Notes: a model not told the origin generated them from the sequence alone. A DNA stretch of 64,000 nucleotides from Bin87 sp965116785 (GCA_965116785.1 OZ220731.1:2728001-2792000), one strand, 5' to 3'. Shown: positions 42,835-51,886, counted from the stretch's first letter. Program-made: numbers and translations.

Positions 42835-43650
42835 TTACTCGAACCGCGCGCGGTTCCACGCCAGCGCAGCGCGCAGGCCCTGCTCGGCACGGATGCGGGC
42901 GAACTCGGCGTGCTCGGGCGTGTCCGCCGTGTCGAACTGCGTCATCAGCTCCAGGTTGTGGTTCAGAGCCGAGAGGAACCCGGCGGACTCCAGGGCGCGG
43001 TTGACCGAGATCTTCGTGGTCTTGATACCGATGGCGGGGATATTGCGGATCTTGTGGGCCACGCGTTCGCACTCGGCGATGAGGTCGTCGTGGGGCACGA
43101 CGCGATTGACCATGCCCAGGCGCGCGGCCTCGTGGGCGTCGACGATGTCGCCGGTCAGCATCATCTCCTTGGCCATCGCCAGGTTGATCGAGTAGGGAGT
43201 GATCAGAAAAGGCGCGCCGTAGCCGAGGCGGATTTCGGGCTCGCCCAACATGGCCTGATCGGAGGCGATCTTGACGTCGCAGACCTGCACCAACTCGCAG
43301 GCGCCGCCCAGAGCGTAGCCGTTGACGGCGGCGATAACAGGCTTGCTGAGGTTCCACACCATCAGGAAGGTCTCGATGTTGTACTTGAGGCGGGAGCGCC
43401 GGCCGTCGACGGATAGAGGCCCGCCGTCTGGTCCGCCAACTTCGGACTCGATGTCGAAACCGGCGGAAAAGGCCCGCCCCGCGCCGGTCAGGATGACCAC
43501 GCGGACATCGGGGTTGGCCTCAATGCCCTCCAGCGCCTCCCGGAACTCGGCCATGAGGGTCTGGCTCAGCGCGTTGAGCTTGTCCGGCCTGTTGAGGGTC
43601 AGGTAGCCGACGCCGTCCTGCTCGTCGTAAAGCAGGGTTTCAAATGCCAT
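42835..43650 (-). CDS. Enoyl-CoA hydratase/isomerase family protein
   Basis: A 271-residue crotonase. The oxyanion-hole segments are GAGRAFSAGFDIESE and NGYALGGACELVQVCDVKI, and the second acid is in MLGEPEIRLGYG. Both glutamate positions of true enoyl-CoA hydratases are approximated (one at ACELV, one at GEPE), so hydration of enoyl-CoA in beta-oxidation is plausible, but a related crotonase reaction cannot be excluded. ATG 43650 is preceded by GAGGAACGTGCT. The C-terminus DTPEHAEFARIRAEQGLRAA is typical. Confidence 0.9.
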   Translation of the reverse strand: MAFETLLYDEQDGVGYLTLNRPDKLNALSQTLMAEFREALEGIEANPDVRVVILTGAGRAFSAGFDIESEVGGPDGGPLSVDGRRSRLKYNIETFLMVWNLSKPVIAAVNGYALGGACELVQVCDVKIASDQAMLGEPEIRLGYGAPFLITPYSINLAMAKEMMLTGDIVDAHEAARLGMVNRVVPHDDLIAECERVAHKIRNIPAIGIKTTKISVNRALESAGFLSALNHNLELMTQFDTADTPEHAEFARIRAEQGLRAALAWNRARFE

Positions 43651-43723
43651 AGCACGTTCCTCGCTGGCGTTGGATCAGGGCGCCGCTCACACCAATCTCT
43701 TCGGCGCGACCACATATGGGAAC

Positions 43724-44488
43724 CTAAGGGCCGACGATCTCCACCGACTGGATGGTCACCGCGTTCACCGGGGACGAGCCTTCGCCCCCTTCCCTGGTGG
43801 GCGCGGTCGCAATGGTGTCGATGGTCTCCTGACCGGCCACGGCTTGCCCGAAGATGGTGTAGTTGGGAGGCAACGGGTAGTCGGCGTGCATGAGGAAGAA
43901 CTGGCTGCCGTTGGTGTTCGGGCCGGCGTTGGCCATTGCCATGACGCCGCGCGAATAGGGGCGATTGACCGGCTCGTCGGCAAAGCGATAACCGGGGCCG
44001 CCGCCGCCCGTCCCGGTGGGGTCGCCACCCTGGATCATGAATCCGGGTATGGTGCGGTGGAAGATGACGTTGTCGTAGAAGCCCTGTCTGGCCAGGAACA
44101 CGAAATTATTGACGGTGTTCGGCGCGTCGGCAGCAAACAGCTCGACGGTGATAGGCCCTGCCGTGGTGTTCAGCACCGCGGTGTAGGACGCGCTCGGGTC
44201 GATGGACATGGCTGGCGGAGAGGACCATTGCTTGATGGAACGTCCGCCGGACACCACCACGGCCGGAGTGGGCGCGGCTGATGCGGTGGAACCCGAACCG
44301 GAGATGGCGGTTGCCGCTGGGACGGGAGTAGCAGCAGCGGAGCCCGTGTTAGCCGGAGCAGTCGTGGGAGACGGCAGCGCCTCGGGCTGGCCCAATGGAG
44401 GCGGAGTGATGAGGTTGCAGGCCGCGAAGCTCAGCACGGCGACACCGGCCAACAGCAGCGCGGACAGGATTTTGCTTGGAGTTATCAT
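43724..44488 (-). CDS. Cyclophilin-type peptidyl-prolyl isomerase lipoprotein
   Basis: A 254-residue exported PPIase that would assist folding of extracytoplasmic proteins. It has a signal peptide with lipobox SFAAC (Cys24), a Pro/Ala/Thr-rich linker of about 65 residues and a cyclophilin domain (about 95-254): VIFHRTIPGFMIQGGDPTGT, MANAGPNTNGSQFFLM and YTIFGQAVAGQETID. Active-site Arg, Phe and Gln of cyclophilins are present (FHR, GSQFF). The stop lies 9 nt... from the RraA-like gene on the upstream side in the same direction, so co-transcription is likely. Confidence 0.92.
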   Translation of the reverse strand: MITPSKILSALLLAGVAVLSFAACNLITPPPLGQPEALPSPTTAPANTGSAAATPVPAATAISGSGSTASAAPTPAVVVSGGRSIKQWSSPPAMSIDPSASYTAVLNTTAGPITVELFAADAPNTVNNFVFLARQGFYDNVIFHRTIPGFMIQGGDPTGTGGGGPGYRFADEPVNRPYSRGVMAMANAGPNTNGSQFFLMHADYPLPPNYTIFGQAVAGQETIDTIATAPTREGGEGSSPVNAVTIQSVEIVGP

Positions 44489-44497
44489 GGCACCAGG

Positions 44498-45184
44498 TCA
44501 GTAGGGACGTGTGATCTTGGCGACCTCTTTCAGGGCGTCCAGTGAAAAATCGGGCGACTGGCAGAGGCCGATGGTCTTCTGCTCGTAATCGGCTATTGTG
44601 CCGACCATATCGGGGATGCGATCGGCGAGCTCGAAGGGGATGTTGGTGACGCCGTGCTTGTCGCCGTGGAGCAGGTCGCCGGTTTGCACGGTCAGGCCGC
44701 CCACTTCGATGGGAATGCCCATGTCCACCATGTGGACGTACGCGTGGGATACGGAGACCTCCTTGGCGAAGAACTGGAACCCCAGCTCGCGGACTTCGTC
44801 CAGATCGCGGACCGTGCCGTCGGTCGCCACGGCCACGGCGCCCAGGGCCTTGTGGATGTTGGACTGCACCTCGCCCCAGTAGGCTCCGATGGGTGGATTA
44901 TCGATGTCGTGCAATACGATGAACCTAGGCTCGGGCACCGAGACGATCAGGTCCCACCAGTCCTCGCGGGCAACGCTCCGGCCCTCGGGCCGGTTGGCGG
45001 AGATGACACCGGTAACGGCGTAACCCACCAGGGGCGGGAACTCCTGGAAAACGGTCTTGATCTCCGGCATCATGAAGCCGGCGTTCTTGGGCCGGAAGTT
45101 GAACCCTTCGATGGCGTTGCAGATGCTGGGGGAATCGATTTTGGACAAAGCCTGCAGGGTGGCATCGCTTACGGTCTGGTACAA
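44498..45184 (-). CDS. RraA-like/HMG aldolase-type protein
   Basis: A 228-residue member of the RraA/4-hydroxy-4-methyl-2-oxoglutarate aldolase family. The substrate and metal motif is ATDGTVRDLDEV (Arg-Asp) and the C-terminal GDLLHGDKHGVTNIP replaces the usual GDxxxADxDGVxxxP. Members either cleave pyruvate-containing acids or, in E. coli, bind RNase E; here an aldolase/decarboxylase role is more likely because RNase E is not typical of such genomes. TTG 45184 is chosen because GGAGG lies 7 nt upstream; a longer frame to 45253 lacks an SD. Confidence 0.85.
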   Translation of the reverse strand: MYQTVSDATLQALSKIDSPSICNAIEGFNFRPKNAGFMMPEIKTVFQEFPPLVGYAVTGVISANRPEGRSVAREDWWDLIVSVPEPRFIVLHDIDNPPIGAYWGEVQSNIHKALGAVAVATDGTVRDLDEVRELGFQFFAKEVSVSHAYVHMVDMGIPIEVGGLTVQTGDLLHGDKHGVTNIPFELADRIPDMVGTIADYEQKTIGLCQSPDFSLDALKEVAKITRPY

Positions 45185-45314
45185 AGCGGAACCTCCGGTG
45201 ATGGCTGACAGAATGCGCGCCGGCCCTCCGCCGGCGCGGGCACAGGATACCACAAATGCCTGGGCAGCGATGACATCCGCACTGCTCCGTCACCGTGGGG
45301 TGGGCGAAGCCCGG

Positions 45315-45323
45315 TGTTATACT
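45315..45323 (+). promoter_or_regulatory. Extended -10 promoter element upstream of the epimerase-folC operon
   Basis: TGTTATACT matches a TGn-extended -10, about 51 nt before the epimerase ATG. The same 9-mer precedes the Fur-family gene on the other strand. Confidence 0.5.
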
Positions 45324-45373
45324 GGCAACATAAGCAACGGGTTTGGATATAGCGGGTTGGCCGGGGGAAGGTT

Positions 45374-46312
45374 ATGACTGTTCTGGTAACCGGAGCCACG
45401 GGGCTGTTGGGACGACGGGTGGTCCAGCAATTGCTGGAGACCAACCACGAAGTGCGCGTCATGGTGCGCCGTCCGGGCAGCGAGAGCGTACTCGCCCCGC
45501 CGCCCACGGACGTTTGCTACGGCGATGTGAGCGACCCCGACGCCCTGGCCGAGGCCTGCCGCGACGCGACGGCGGTGGTCCACCTGGTGGCGGTGATCCG
45601 CGGCGGCCCGAGGCAGTTCGACGCCATCAACCGGCAGGGCGCCGCCAACGTGGTCGAGGCGGCCAAAGCCGCGGGCTCGGTGAAACGGTTCATCCACGTG
45701 AGCGCGCTGGGGGCCCACGACCGGCCACAGCTCCAGTACCTCTACTCCAAATGGCAGGGGGAACAGGCGGTGGTAGCCAGTGGGCTGCCCTACGTGATCC
45801 TGCGCCCGTCGCTGATATTCGGTCCGGGCGACGAGTTCACCACTGCGGTCGCGGCGCTGGTGCGCACCATGCCCATAGTTCCGGTTATCGGCTCCGGCAA
45901 CAACCGCCTGCAACCCATCCACGTTGACGACGTGGCGCGATGCATCGCCCTTTCCGTCAGCGGCAACATCCGGGGCAACCATACCATCGAAATCGGTGGA
46001 CCGGAGCAGCTGTCCTATAACGAGATCGTGGGCATCGTCGCGCGAACGCTGGGTCGTAAGGCGCGCCGTGTGAACGTGCCCGTGTGGAAGATGCGCCTGC
46101 CGATAACCATCATGGAGAAGATTACCCCTCGGGCCCCGATCAATCGCGCGATGCTGCAGCTGGTGACGCTGCGGAACGTCGCCGAGCCGGGCTCGGTGGA
46201 GCGGACATTTGGGTTCCGCCCCAGACCGCTCTACGGGAACATAGACCACATACGAAACATCACGGCCGGCCAGGCCATCCGCATCAACCTGGGCCTGGCC
46301 GCGGGCAGCTAG
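45374..46312 (+). CDS. NAD-dependent epimerase, NDUFA9-like atypical SDR
   Basis: A 312-residue atypical extended short-chain dehydrogenase related to NDUFA9/complex I assembly and quinone-associated reductases. The dinucleotide motif is VTGATGLLGRRVV, followed by HLVAVIRGG, HVSALGAHD and YLYSKWQGE, where the Tyr-x3-Lys active site is modified (Tyr-Ser-Lys). LRPSLIFGPGDEF and QPIHVDDVARCI are typical of the group. It may bind NADPH as a structural or redox protein. folC begins 8 nt after the stop. Confidence 0.88.
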   Translation: MTVLVTGATGLLGRRVVQQLLETNHEVRVMVRRPGSESVLAPPPTDVCYGDVSDPDALAEACRDATAVVHLVAVIRGGPRQFDAINRQGAANVVEAAKAAGSVKRFIHVSALGAHDRPQLQYLYSKWQGEQAVVASGLPYVILRPSLIFGPGDEFTTAVAALVRTMPIVPVIGSGNNRLQPIHVDDVARCIALSVSGNIRGNHTIEIGGPEQLSYNEIVGIVARTLGRKARRVNVPVWKMRLPITIMEKITPRAPINRAMLQLVTLRNVAEPGSVERTFGFRPRPLYGNIDHIRNITAGQAIRINLGLAAGS

Positions 46313-46320
46313 CAGCCATC

Positions 46321-47700
46321 GTGGCGGCGAGTTACGCGGATTCGGTCGCCCGTTTGCTGGGCCTGGTCGACCACGAGCGTTCGATCCCCGCACAGCCGAG
46401 GCAGAAGCGGATCTACGACCTCCGGAACGTGGAGCGACTGCTGGCGCGCATGGGCAACCCGCACCGGCGCCCCGGGACGGTGCATGTGGCGGGAACCAAG
46501 GGCAAGGGCAGCACGGCCGCCATGGTGGAATCCACCGCGCGGGCTGCGGGTTATTCCACCGGGTTCTATTCATCGCCGCACCTGCACTCGTTCTGCGAGC
46601 GCATCCGGCGAGACGGGAAGCCGGTCAGCAGGGACCGGTTCGCCGAGCTGACCGACAGTGTGTGGCCGCACCATCTGGCTAACGCAGCCGATCCCGAGGC
46701 CGGTCCGGCAACGCTGTTCGAGTACCTGACGGCCATGGGTTTCCAGTGCTTCGCGGAAGACACGGTCGACGTCAGTGTGATCGAGGTCGGCCTGGGCGGG
46801 CGCTTGGACGCCACCAACGTGGTAACCCCCGAGGTCAGCGTCATCACTCCCGTGAGCCTGGACCACATGGCGATTCTGGGCGACACCATCGGCGAGATCG
46901 CCGCTGACAAGGCCGGGATCATCAAGCCGGGCCTGCCGGTGGTGGTCGGGCCGCAGTTCCCCGAGGCCATGGCGGCAATCGGTCAAGCTGCCGGTGAGCA
47001 CTCCGCACCGGTGATACGGGTGGGGGAGGGCATCACCTGGGATGTCGAGGATGCCTCGGCGGACGGGCAGTTGCTGGAAATATGCGGCCGGCGGGATACC
47101 TACCGGTTGCGGCTGCCCCTGCTGGGCGATTTCCAGGGAGCCAACGCGGCCACGGCAGTGGGGGCGGCGGAGGCCCTGGCCGATGCCGGATATGCCGTCG
47201 ACCGCCACGCGATCATCCAGGGACTGGAGTCGGTGGAGTGGCCGGGGCGCATGGAGGTCCTGGGCCGAGAGCCGACGCTGGTGGTGGACGGAGCGCACAA
47301 CGACCACTCGATGGCGACCCTGCTGGCAACGCTGAAGACATACGTACCACACCGTAACCTGGTAGTGGTGGCGGGATTTTCGCGGGACAAGCGGGTGGAC
47401 GCGATGGTCGAGTTGCTGGCGCAGCGGGCGGACCGGGTGATCGCCACGCGCTCGCGGCACCCCCGCTCCATGCGCCCCGCGGAGATCGCCGAGCAGTTCC
47501 TGGACCAGGGCGTGCCGGCGGACTGCGTCGAGGTGACTGCGCGCACTGGAGACTCGGTGGCCGCAGCCGTGGCAAAGGCGGACGTTAACGATCTGGTGCT
47601 GGTCACCGGATCGCTCTTCGTCGTGGCCGAGGCGCGCGAGGCGATCCTGGGCATCGAACCGGAGACATACCCCGACCTGCTGCCCCCCGATTTACGCTGA
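46321..47700 (+). CDS. folC: Folylpolyglutamate/dihydrofolate synthase
   Basis: A 459-residue FolC, a Mur-ligase-type enzyme that adds glutamate to dihydropteroate or tetrahydrofolate using ATP. The P-loop is HVAGTKGKGSTAAMVE, followed by GFYSSPHLHSFCERIR, the Mg2+/omega region VIEVGLGGRLDATNV, SLDHMAILGDTIGEIA and the C-terminal domain WPGRMEVLGREPTLVVDGAH. GTG 46321 is the most likely start (first start after the upstream stop); it has little SD, suggesting coupling to the epimerase gene. Confidence 0.93.
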   Translation: MAASYADSVARLLGLVDHERSIPAQPRQKRIYDLRNVERLLARMGNPHRRPGTVHVAGTKGKGSTAAMVESTARAAGYSTGFYSSPHLHSFCERIRRDGKPVSRDRFAELTDSVWPHHLANAADPEAGPATLFEYLTAMGFQCFAEDTVDVSVIEVGLGGRLDATNVVTPEVSVITPVSLDHMAILGDTIGEIAADKAGIIKPGLPVVVGPQFPEAMAAIGQAAGEHSAPVIRVGEGITWDVEDASADGQLLEICGRRDTYRLRLPLLGDFQGANAATAVGAAEALADAGYAVDRHAIIQGLESVEWPGRMEVLGREPTLVVDGAHNDHSMATLLATLKTYVPHRNLVVVAGFSRDKRVDAMVELLAQRADRVIATRSRHPRSMRPAEIAEQFLDQGVPADCVEVTARTGDSVAAAVAKADVNDLVLVTGSLFVVAEAREAILGIEPETYPDLLPPDLR

Positions 47701-47712
47701 CCGGAACGCGAC

Positions 47713-47721
47713 TGCTACAAT
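47713..47721 (+). promoter_or_regulatory. Extended -10 element very close to fabF start
   Basis: TGCTACAAT is a TGn-extended -10 ending 7 nt before ATG 47729, so a transcript from it would begin at or within a few bases of the start codon. fabF has no SD, which fits leaderless expression. Confidence 0.45.
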
Positions 47722-47728
47722 TGCCGGC

Positions 47729-48988
47729 ATGATGCAAACCGAAAACGGGCGGCGACGGGTGGTGGTCACCGGCCTGGGGGCAATCAGCCCGCTGGGCCTG
47801 AGCGCGGACAAGTTCTGGAGCAACCTGGTGGCCGGCGTGTCGGGCATCGGGCCGATGACCCTGTGCGACCCGACGGACTATCCCTGCCGGATCGCGGGCC
47901 AGGCCGACGATTTTGACCCCACCGACTACATCGACCGGCGCGAGGCCCGCCGCATGGCCCGGTTCTCGCAGATGGCAGTGGCGGCCGCGTTGCAGGCCGT
48001 GGCGGACGCCAACCTGGACATGGCGCAGGAGGATCCCTATCGCGTGGGCGTTCTCCTGGGCAACGGCAACGGCGGCTTCCCCACGCTGGAGGAGAACTGC
48101 CGCATCCTCGCCGACCGGGGCGGGATGCGCATGTCGCCCTTTTTCTTCCCCATGGTGCTGCCCAACATGGCGGCGGCCAACGTCAGCCAGTACGTGGGCG
48201 CACGGGGGTACAACTCCACCGCGACGACCGCCTGCGCGGCGTCCAACAACGCCATTGGAGAGGCGCTGCAGGCCATACGGCACGGCGTGGCGGACGCCAT
48301 GGTCACCGGCGGCGCCGAGGCCGGCATCAGCCAGCTGGGGTTGGCCGGCTTCGCCGTCATGCGCGCTCTCAGCACGCGAAACGACGATCCGCAGCGGGCC
48401 AGCCGTCCCTTCGACGCCGAACGGGACGGGTTCGTCCCGGCCGAGGGTGCGGGCATCCTGGTGCTTGAAGAGCTGGAGCGGGCACGAGCCCGCGGAGCCA
48501 ACATCCTTTGCGAACTGTCAGGGTTCGGCGCCACCTCGGACGCCGGACACCTGGTCCAGCCGCAGGAAACCGGGGAGAGCGCGGCGCGGGCCATGGCCGG
48601 AGCCCTGGCGGATGCAGGCCTGGACGTCGCAGACGTCGACTACATCAACGCCCACGGCACGTCCACGCCGCTGAACGACGCGGTGGAAACCGTTGCCATC
48701 AAGCGCCTGTTTGGCGAGAAGGCTTACCAGGTCCCTATCAGCAGCACGAAGGGGATGATCGGCCACGCCCTGGGCGCGTCCGGTGCGCTGGAGGCGGTGG
48801 CCTGCGTCAAGACCATCACCGACCGGCTGATCCACCCCACGGTGAACCAGGAGTCGCCGGACCCCGACTGCGACCTCGACTATGTGCCCAACAAATCGCG
48901 GGCGGCCGATGTCGGCGTCGTGCTGTCCAACGCCTTCGGGTTCGGCGGGCAGAACGCCTGCCTGGTGTTCCGGCGCTGGGAGGAGTGA
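47729..48988 (+). CDS. fabF: 3-oxoacyl-ACP synthase II (KAS II)
   Basis: A 419-residue beta-ketoacyl-ACP synthase that elongates acyl-ACP with malonyl-ACP. The Cys-His-His triad is complete: Cys169 in STATTACAASNNA, His309 in INAHGTSTPLND and His346 in SSTKGMIGHALGASG. RRVVVTGLGAISPLG at the N-terminus and LSNAFGFGGQNACLVF at the C-terminus are standard. No acpP, fabD or fabG is adjacent, so this may be a stand-alone or paralogous KAS. Two ATGs start the frame and no SD precedes them. Confidence 0.95.
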   Translation: MMQTENGRRRVVVTGLGAISPLGLSADKFWSNLVAGVSGIGPMTLCDPTDYPCRIAGQADDFDPTDYIDRREARRMARFSQMAVAAALQAVADANLDMAQEDPYRVGVLLGNGNGGFPTLEENCRILADRGGMRMSPFFFPMVLPNMAAANVSQYVGARGYNSTATTACAASNNAIGEALQAIRHGVADAMVTGGAEAGISQLGLAGFAVMRALSTRNDDPQRASRPFDAERDGFVPAEGAGILVLEELERARARGANILCELSGFGATSDAGHLVQPQETGESAARAMAGALADAGLDVADVDYINAHGTSTPLNDAVETVAIKRLFGEKAYQVPISSTKGMIGHALGASGALEAVACVKTITDRLIHPTVNQESPDPDCDLDYVPNKSRAADVGVVLSNAFGFGGQNACLVFRRWEE

Positions 48989-49009
48989 TCCCGCGCTCGA
49001 TGCGGGATC

Positions 49010-49044
49010 AAAAATCCGCCGGCGTGTTCGCGTGACGCCGGCGG
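49010..49044 (-). terminator. Terminator after the SWIM-domain gene
   Basis: On the minus strand CCGCCGGCGT and ACGCCGGCGG form a 10-bp stem with a 9-nt loop, followed by ATTTTTG. A second hairpin (GATCCCGC/GCGGGATC, 48987-49009) lies just beyond and could act on the fabF side. Confidence 0.8.
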
Positions 49045-49078
49045 CTAAAGTTTTCGGGTATGGGGCGAGGCCGGCCGG

Positions 49079-49333
49079 TTAGTCGGCGGCGGCTTCGGCG
49101 GTTTGTCGCTCGAGCATCTCGTCGAGCATACGCTGCAAGGCCATTATGTGGCTGCACACCCGTCGGGTGGCGAAGAAGGCGCACTCGCAACTCCATTCCC
49201 CGTCGCGGTAGGCGACCCGGTAGGTATTGTGGTTGCCGATGAAGGATGCCTCGAAGGTGTGGATGTTCACCCGTTCCGGCTCCTCGGCGTACCTGCGTGC
49301 CTTGTCAACCTTGCCGATATAGCTCGAGCTCAT
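49079..49333 (-). CDS. SWIM zinc-finger protein
   Basis: An 84-residue protein consisting almost entirely of a SWIM zinc finger. The ligands are CECAFFATRRVCSHIMAL, a CxCx8CxH pattern, preceded by the strand HNTYRVAYRDGEW. SWIM domains bind DNA or protein in helicases, transposases and recombination accessory proteins; as a stand-alone protein the role is unknown. Start ATG 49333 (MSSSYIGK) has GTGGGGGTTG upstream. A strong terminator follows. Confidence 0.85.
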   Translation of the reverse strand: MSSSYIGKVDKARRYAEEPERVNIHTFEASFIGNHNTYRVAYRDGEWSCECAFFATRRVCSHIMALQRMLDEMLERQTAEAAAD

Positions 49334-49353
49334 TTCAACCCCCACAGTGTGAT

Positions 49354-49375
49354 GGGACGGGGATGAACCCCGCCC
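49354..49375. repeat. GGG(A/C)GGGG-type hairpin in the SWIM gene leader
   Basis: GGGACGGGG and CCCCGCCC form an 8-bp stem with a short loop between the SWIM start and its presumed promoter. It resembles, but is not identical to, the GGGGCGG hairpin family. Confidence 0.45.
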
Positions 49376-49484
49376 GGTTTCCCATGGTACCGGCAACGGC
49401 CGGGACTGGTCAATAAGCGCCGGCCACGGGTTGGCGGCGCCAGGGCGCGTCCCCCTGCCATTGGTTCGCGTTGCCCAAGAACCA

Positions 49485-49513
49485 TTGACAGCCCGGCGGA
49501 CGTGATATATATT
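49485..49513 (+). promoter_or_regulatory. Near-consensus sigma-70 promoter of the secreted beta-domain gene
   Basis: TTGACA (49485-49490), a 17-nt spacer and TATATT (49508-49513) in an AT-rich island that contrasts sharply with the GC-rich surroundings. It lies about 85 nt before ATG 49600, leaving a sizeable 5' leader. Confidence 0.85.
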
Positions 49514-49599
49514 ATCTATATAACTGATAATAATTATTGATTCATACGATGTGCCAAACGGGAGATTGGCCCCCGGAATAACTTACAGGCAAGGAGGAT

Positions 49600-50373
49600 A
49601 TGATGACTCCGCGGATAATGAGACGGGACGAACGGCGGGGAATCGCCCCGAGCAAAGGCCTGACGTTCGGAATGATAATCCTGTGGACGTGCGCGCTGGC
49701 GTTGGTCCTGGCAGTCGTGTCCCACGCGCAAATCGACGCCGTCGACGCTGCAACGGAACTCCGACCCGAATACGAGCCGATGCCGGCGCCAGCGGACGGC
49801 GGCGGCGAGTTGGGACCGGACAATTTCTGTGCGGCCCCCGGCATCTCCGGCGACCACGGCACGGCCGATATATGGGCCGCTGAAATGGGTAACGCTATCG
49901 GTCCGGGCTCCGTGATGCCCGTCGTCGCGAATGAAGCCGAGATGGAACCAGTTTGGTCTGCGGACATGACGGTGGCCGTAGCCGCTAAATCGGATTTCCC
50001 GGGACAGCTGCTTACGGGCTATTTCCCATTGGAGTCCGAATACCATGGTGACCTCGATGACACAACGTTCGCCGTCGACGGAATGGACTACACCGTCGAC
50101 GCCATCTTCGAGGCGGACTTTGGCATCGATTCATGCGAGTTGGTGCTTGGAACAAACGAACCCTTGCCTGTAGGCCTCGTTTTAGAGATCGGCGATGACC
50201 GGTTCGACTTGTCCGAATCACTCAGGCACGGCAGATATCAAACCGTACACGCCTGGACATTGGAAGAAAGCCTGGGCTGGGAGGAAGGTGCAATCATGCC
50301 AGTTGCGCTGATTAAGCTGCCGGAACCTGATCCCGGCCCGGGCCCGATTGGCAACACGGACGCGGTGGAATAA
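49600..50373 (+). CDS. Secreted or membrane-anchored protein with one beta-rich GY/GxL domain
   Basis: A 257-residue protein with a basic N-terminus, one membrane helix (GMIILWTCALALVLAVVS, about 24-41) that may be an uncleaved anchor, a Pro/Ala-rich spacer and a C-terminal beta domain. The domain follows the pattern WSADMTVAV, GYFPLESEYHGDLDDTTFAV, DGMDYTVDAIF and LVLEIGDDRFDLSES, ending with Trp-rich WTLEESLGWEEGAIMPVALI. The same pattern occurs as tandem repeats in large surface proteins of Chloroflexota and actinobacteria; here there is one copy. A near-consensus promoter suggests high expression. SD AAGGAGGATATG precedes the start. Confidence 0.7.
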   Translation: MMTPRIMRRDERRGIAPSKGLTFGMIILWTCALALVLAVVSHAQIDAVDAATELRPEYEPMPAPADGGGELGPDNFCAAPGISGDHGTADIWAAEMGNAIGPGSVMPVVANEAEMEPVWSADMTVAVAAKSDFPGQLLTGYFPLESEYHGDLDDTTFAVDGMDYTVDAIFEADFGIDSCELVLGTNEPLPVGLVLEIGDDRFDLSESLRHGRYQTVHAWTLEESLGWEEGAIMPVALIKLPEPDPGPGPIGNTDAVE

Positions 50374-50405
50374 CCGCGACCGCGGCGCACTTATCGGGCC
50401 ACGAA

Positions 50406-50438
50406 GGGGCCAGCGGACATCCGTCGTCCGTTGGCCCC
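50406..50438. terminator. Long hairpin between convergent genes
   Basis: GGGGCCAGCGGAC and GTCCGTTGGCCCC form a 13-bp stem (one G-U) with a 7-nt loop, between the secreted protein gene and the convergent MFS gene. No T-run is present, so a bidirectional factor-dependent terminator or a repeat is equally possible. Confidence 0.5.
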
Positions 50439-50452
50439 TGGTCCGTTAACCC

Positions 50453-51697
50453 TCACTCCGCGGCCGGCGTCGCCTCCTGTCGCCGCAGGGGCAGCGCCAG
50501 GAACAATACCGCCGCCAGCGCGAACAGCGCCGCAATGTAGTAAATCGTCGCCTCGAAGCCGAGGGTTTCATAAATGGCTCCCGCGATGAGCGGCGACGCA
50601 ACGGACATCAGGAACGCGAATGACGCCACCACGCCCAATCCGGTGGAGGCCACGTCCCTACCCACGACGTCGAAAACCGTGGCGACCAGGATGGGCTGGT
50701 CGGGATAGAGGAACAGCCCCAGCAGCGCGATGACGATGGTGAGCGAGACCCCGGTGTCGAACACCGTCAGGGCAAGAGCCGCCAGGCATGACCAAACGAG
50801 GCCAGGCACCAGCACCTGCTTGCGGCCAAATCGATCGGACAGGGCGCCCGCCGCCGGCTTGGCGACCAACCCCACCGCAATCAGCATTCCGATGTGGAAC
50901 CCGCGCGACGCCGGACCCATGTCCAGGTCGTTCCCAAGGTACAGGGGCAGGATGGTGACCAGCGCCACCAGGGCCATGCCGCGCAAGCCGCGGACCACGG
51001 TCAGCGCCCATAGCGCCGGCGTCTTCAGCAGACTGCGTGTCGCATCCACCCGTTCCGACAGCGTTACGACGGGTTCATCACGGCCACGACCGATGTTGCG
51101 GAGGGACCAGATGGCGCACGCCGCCAGGAAGAACGGGATTATCGCGTAAACGCTGAGCAACTCGCGCCAGCTCAAAAACGCCAGCAGCGCCCCGGTGGCC
51201 ACGGGGCCAGCCACGTCGCCCACGCTTCCGCCGACACCGTGGGCGGACAGCGCAACCCCGCGTCGCTCCGGGAAGTGGTGCGAAAGCGACGCCGAGGCCG
51301 GCAGGTGCCAGATGGAATGGGAGATCGCCACCACCGCCATGCCGACCAGCAGCAGCGGGTACACCGGCGATACGCCCATGGCCAGGCACCCCAGGGCGGA
51401 AACGCCAAGGCATGAAGCCAGGAGCGGCCCCCAGTATCGACGGAGGATGTCGACCACCACGCCGGCGGGCAGCGCCACCAGCCCCGACGCCAGTTCCCGG
51501 GCGGACAGGATCCCGCCGACCCCCACGCTGCTCAGCTGGAACGCCTGCTGGATCTCCGGCAACGCCACGACGAAGCTCTGCACGATCCAGTGGAACACCA
51601 CGTGCCCGGTGGCCAGTCCGGGAATTATTATCCGGCCGCCGAACACTGGCGCCGGCCCCTGCGGCGGGGGGGCCATGTCGGGGTTCTGCGTGGTCAT
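50453..51697 (-). CDS. MFS transporter
   Basis: A 414-residue major facilitator with 12 helices, of the drug/metabolite or sugar-like group. Recognisable loop motifs are RRYWGPLLASCLGVSALGCL after helix 2, HHFPERRGVALSAHGVGGSV in helix 4-5 and GALSDRFGRKQVLVPGLVWS in the middle (the MFS motif A of the second half). No substrate-specific signature is visible. ATG is preceded by GGAGAAAACGCG. It is the only gene on this strand between the secreted protein gene and rny, which are transcribed the other way. Confidence 0.88.
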   Translation of the reverse strand: MTTQNPDMAPPPQGPAPVFGGRIIIPGLATGHVVFHWIVQSFVVALPEIQQAFQLSSVGVGGILSARELASGLVALPAGVVVDILRRYWGPLLASCLGVSALGCLAMGVSPVYPLLLVGMAVVAISHSIWHLPASASLSHHFPERRGVALSAHGVGGSVGDVAGPVATGALLAFLSWRELLSVYAIIPFFLAACAIWSLRNIGRGRDEPVVTLSERVDATRSLLKTPALWALTVVRGLRGMALVALVTILPLYLGNDLDMGPASRGFHIGMLIAVGLVAKPAAGALSDRFGRKQVLVPGLVWSCLAALALTVFDTGVSLTIVIALLGLFLYPDQPILVATVFDVVGRDVASTGLGVVASFAFLMSVASPLIAGAIYETLGFEATIYYIAALFALAAVLFLALPLRRQEATPAAE

Positions 51698-51886
51698 CGC
51701 GTTTTCTCCAGATACAGACCCTTCAGCGCTGCGGCCTGCCTCCCTTACGTATACCCATTACCCGAAGACTGTCAATGCGAGCGCGGAGCTAACCAGGGCC
51801 TTTTCAAAGTCGCTTTGGAGAGGAGCACTGCCCGCTCATGGTGAGCTTGTCGAACCACGTGGCGATCTCGTTGCCGGAAGAGACCC

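Noticed and set aside
49016..49044. The CCGCCGGCGT hairpin as terminator of fabF
   Set aside because: On the plus strand it is followed by CTAAAG, not a T-run; the T-run is on the minus strand, so it serves the SWIM gene.
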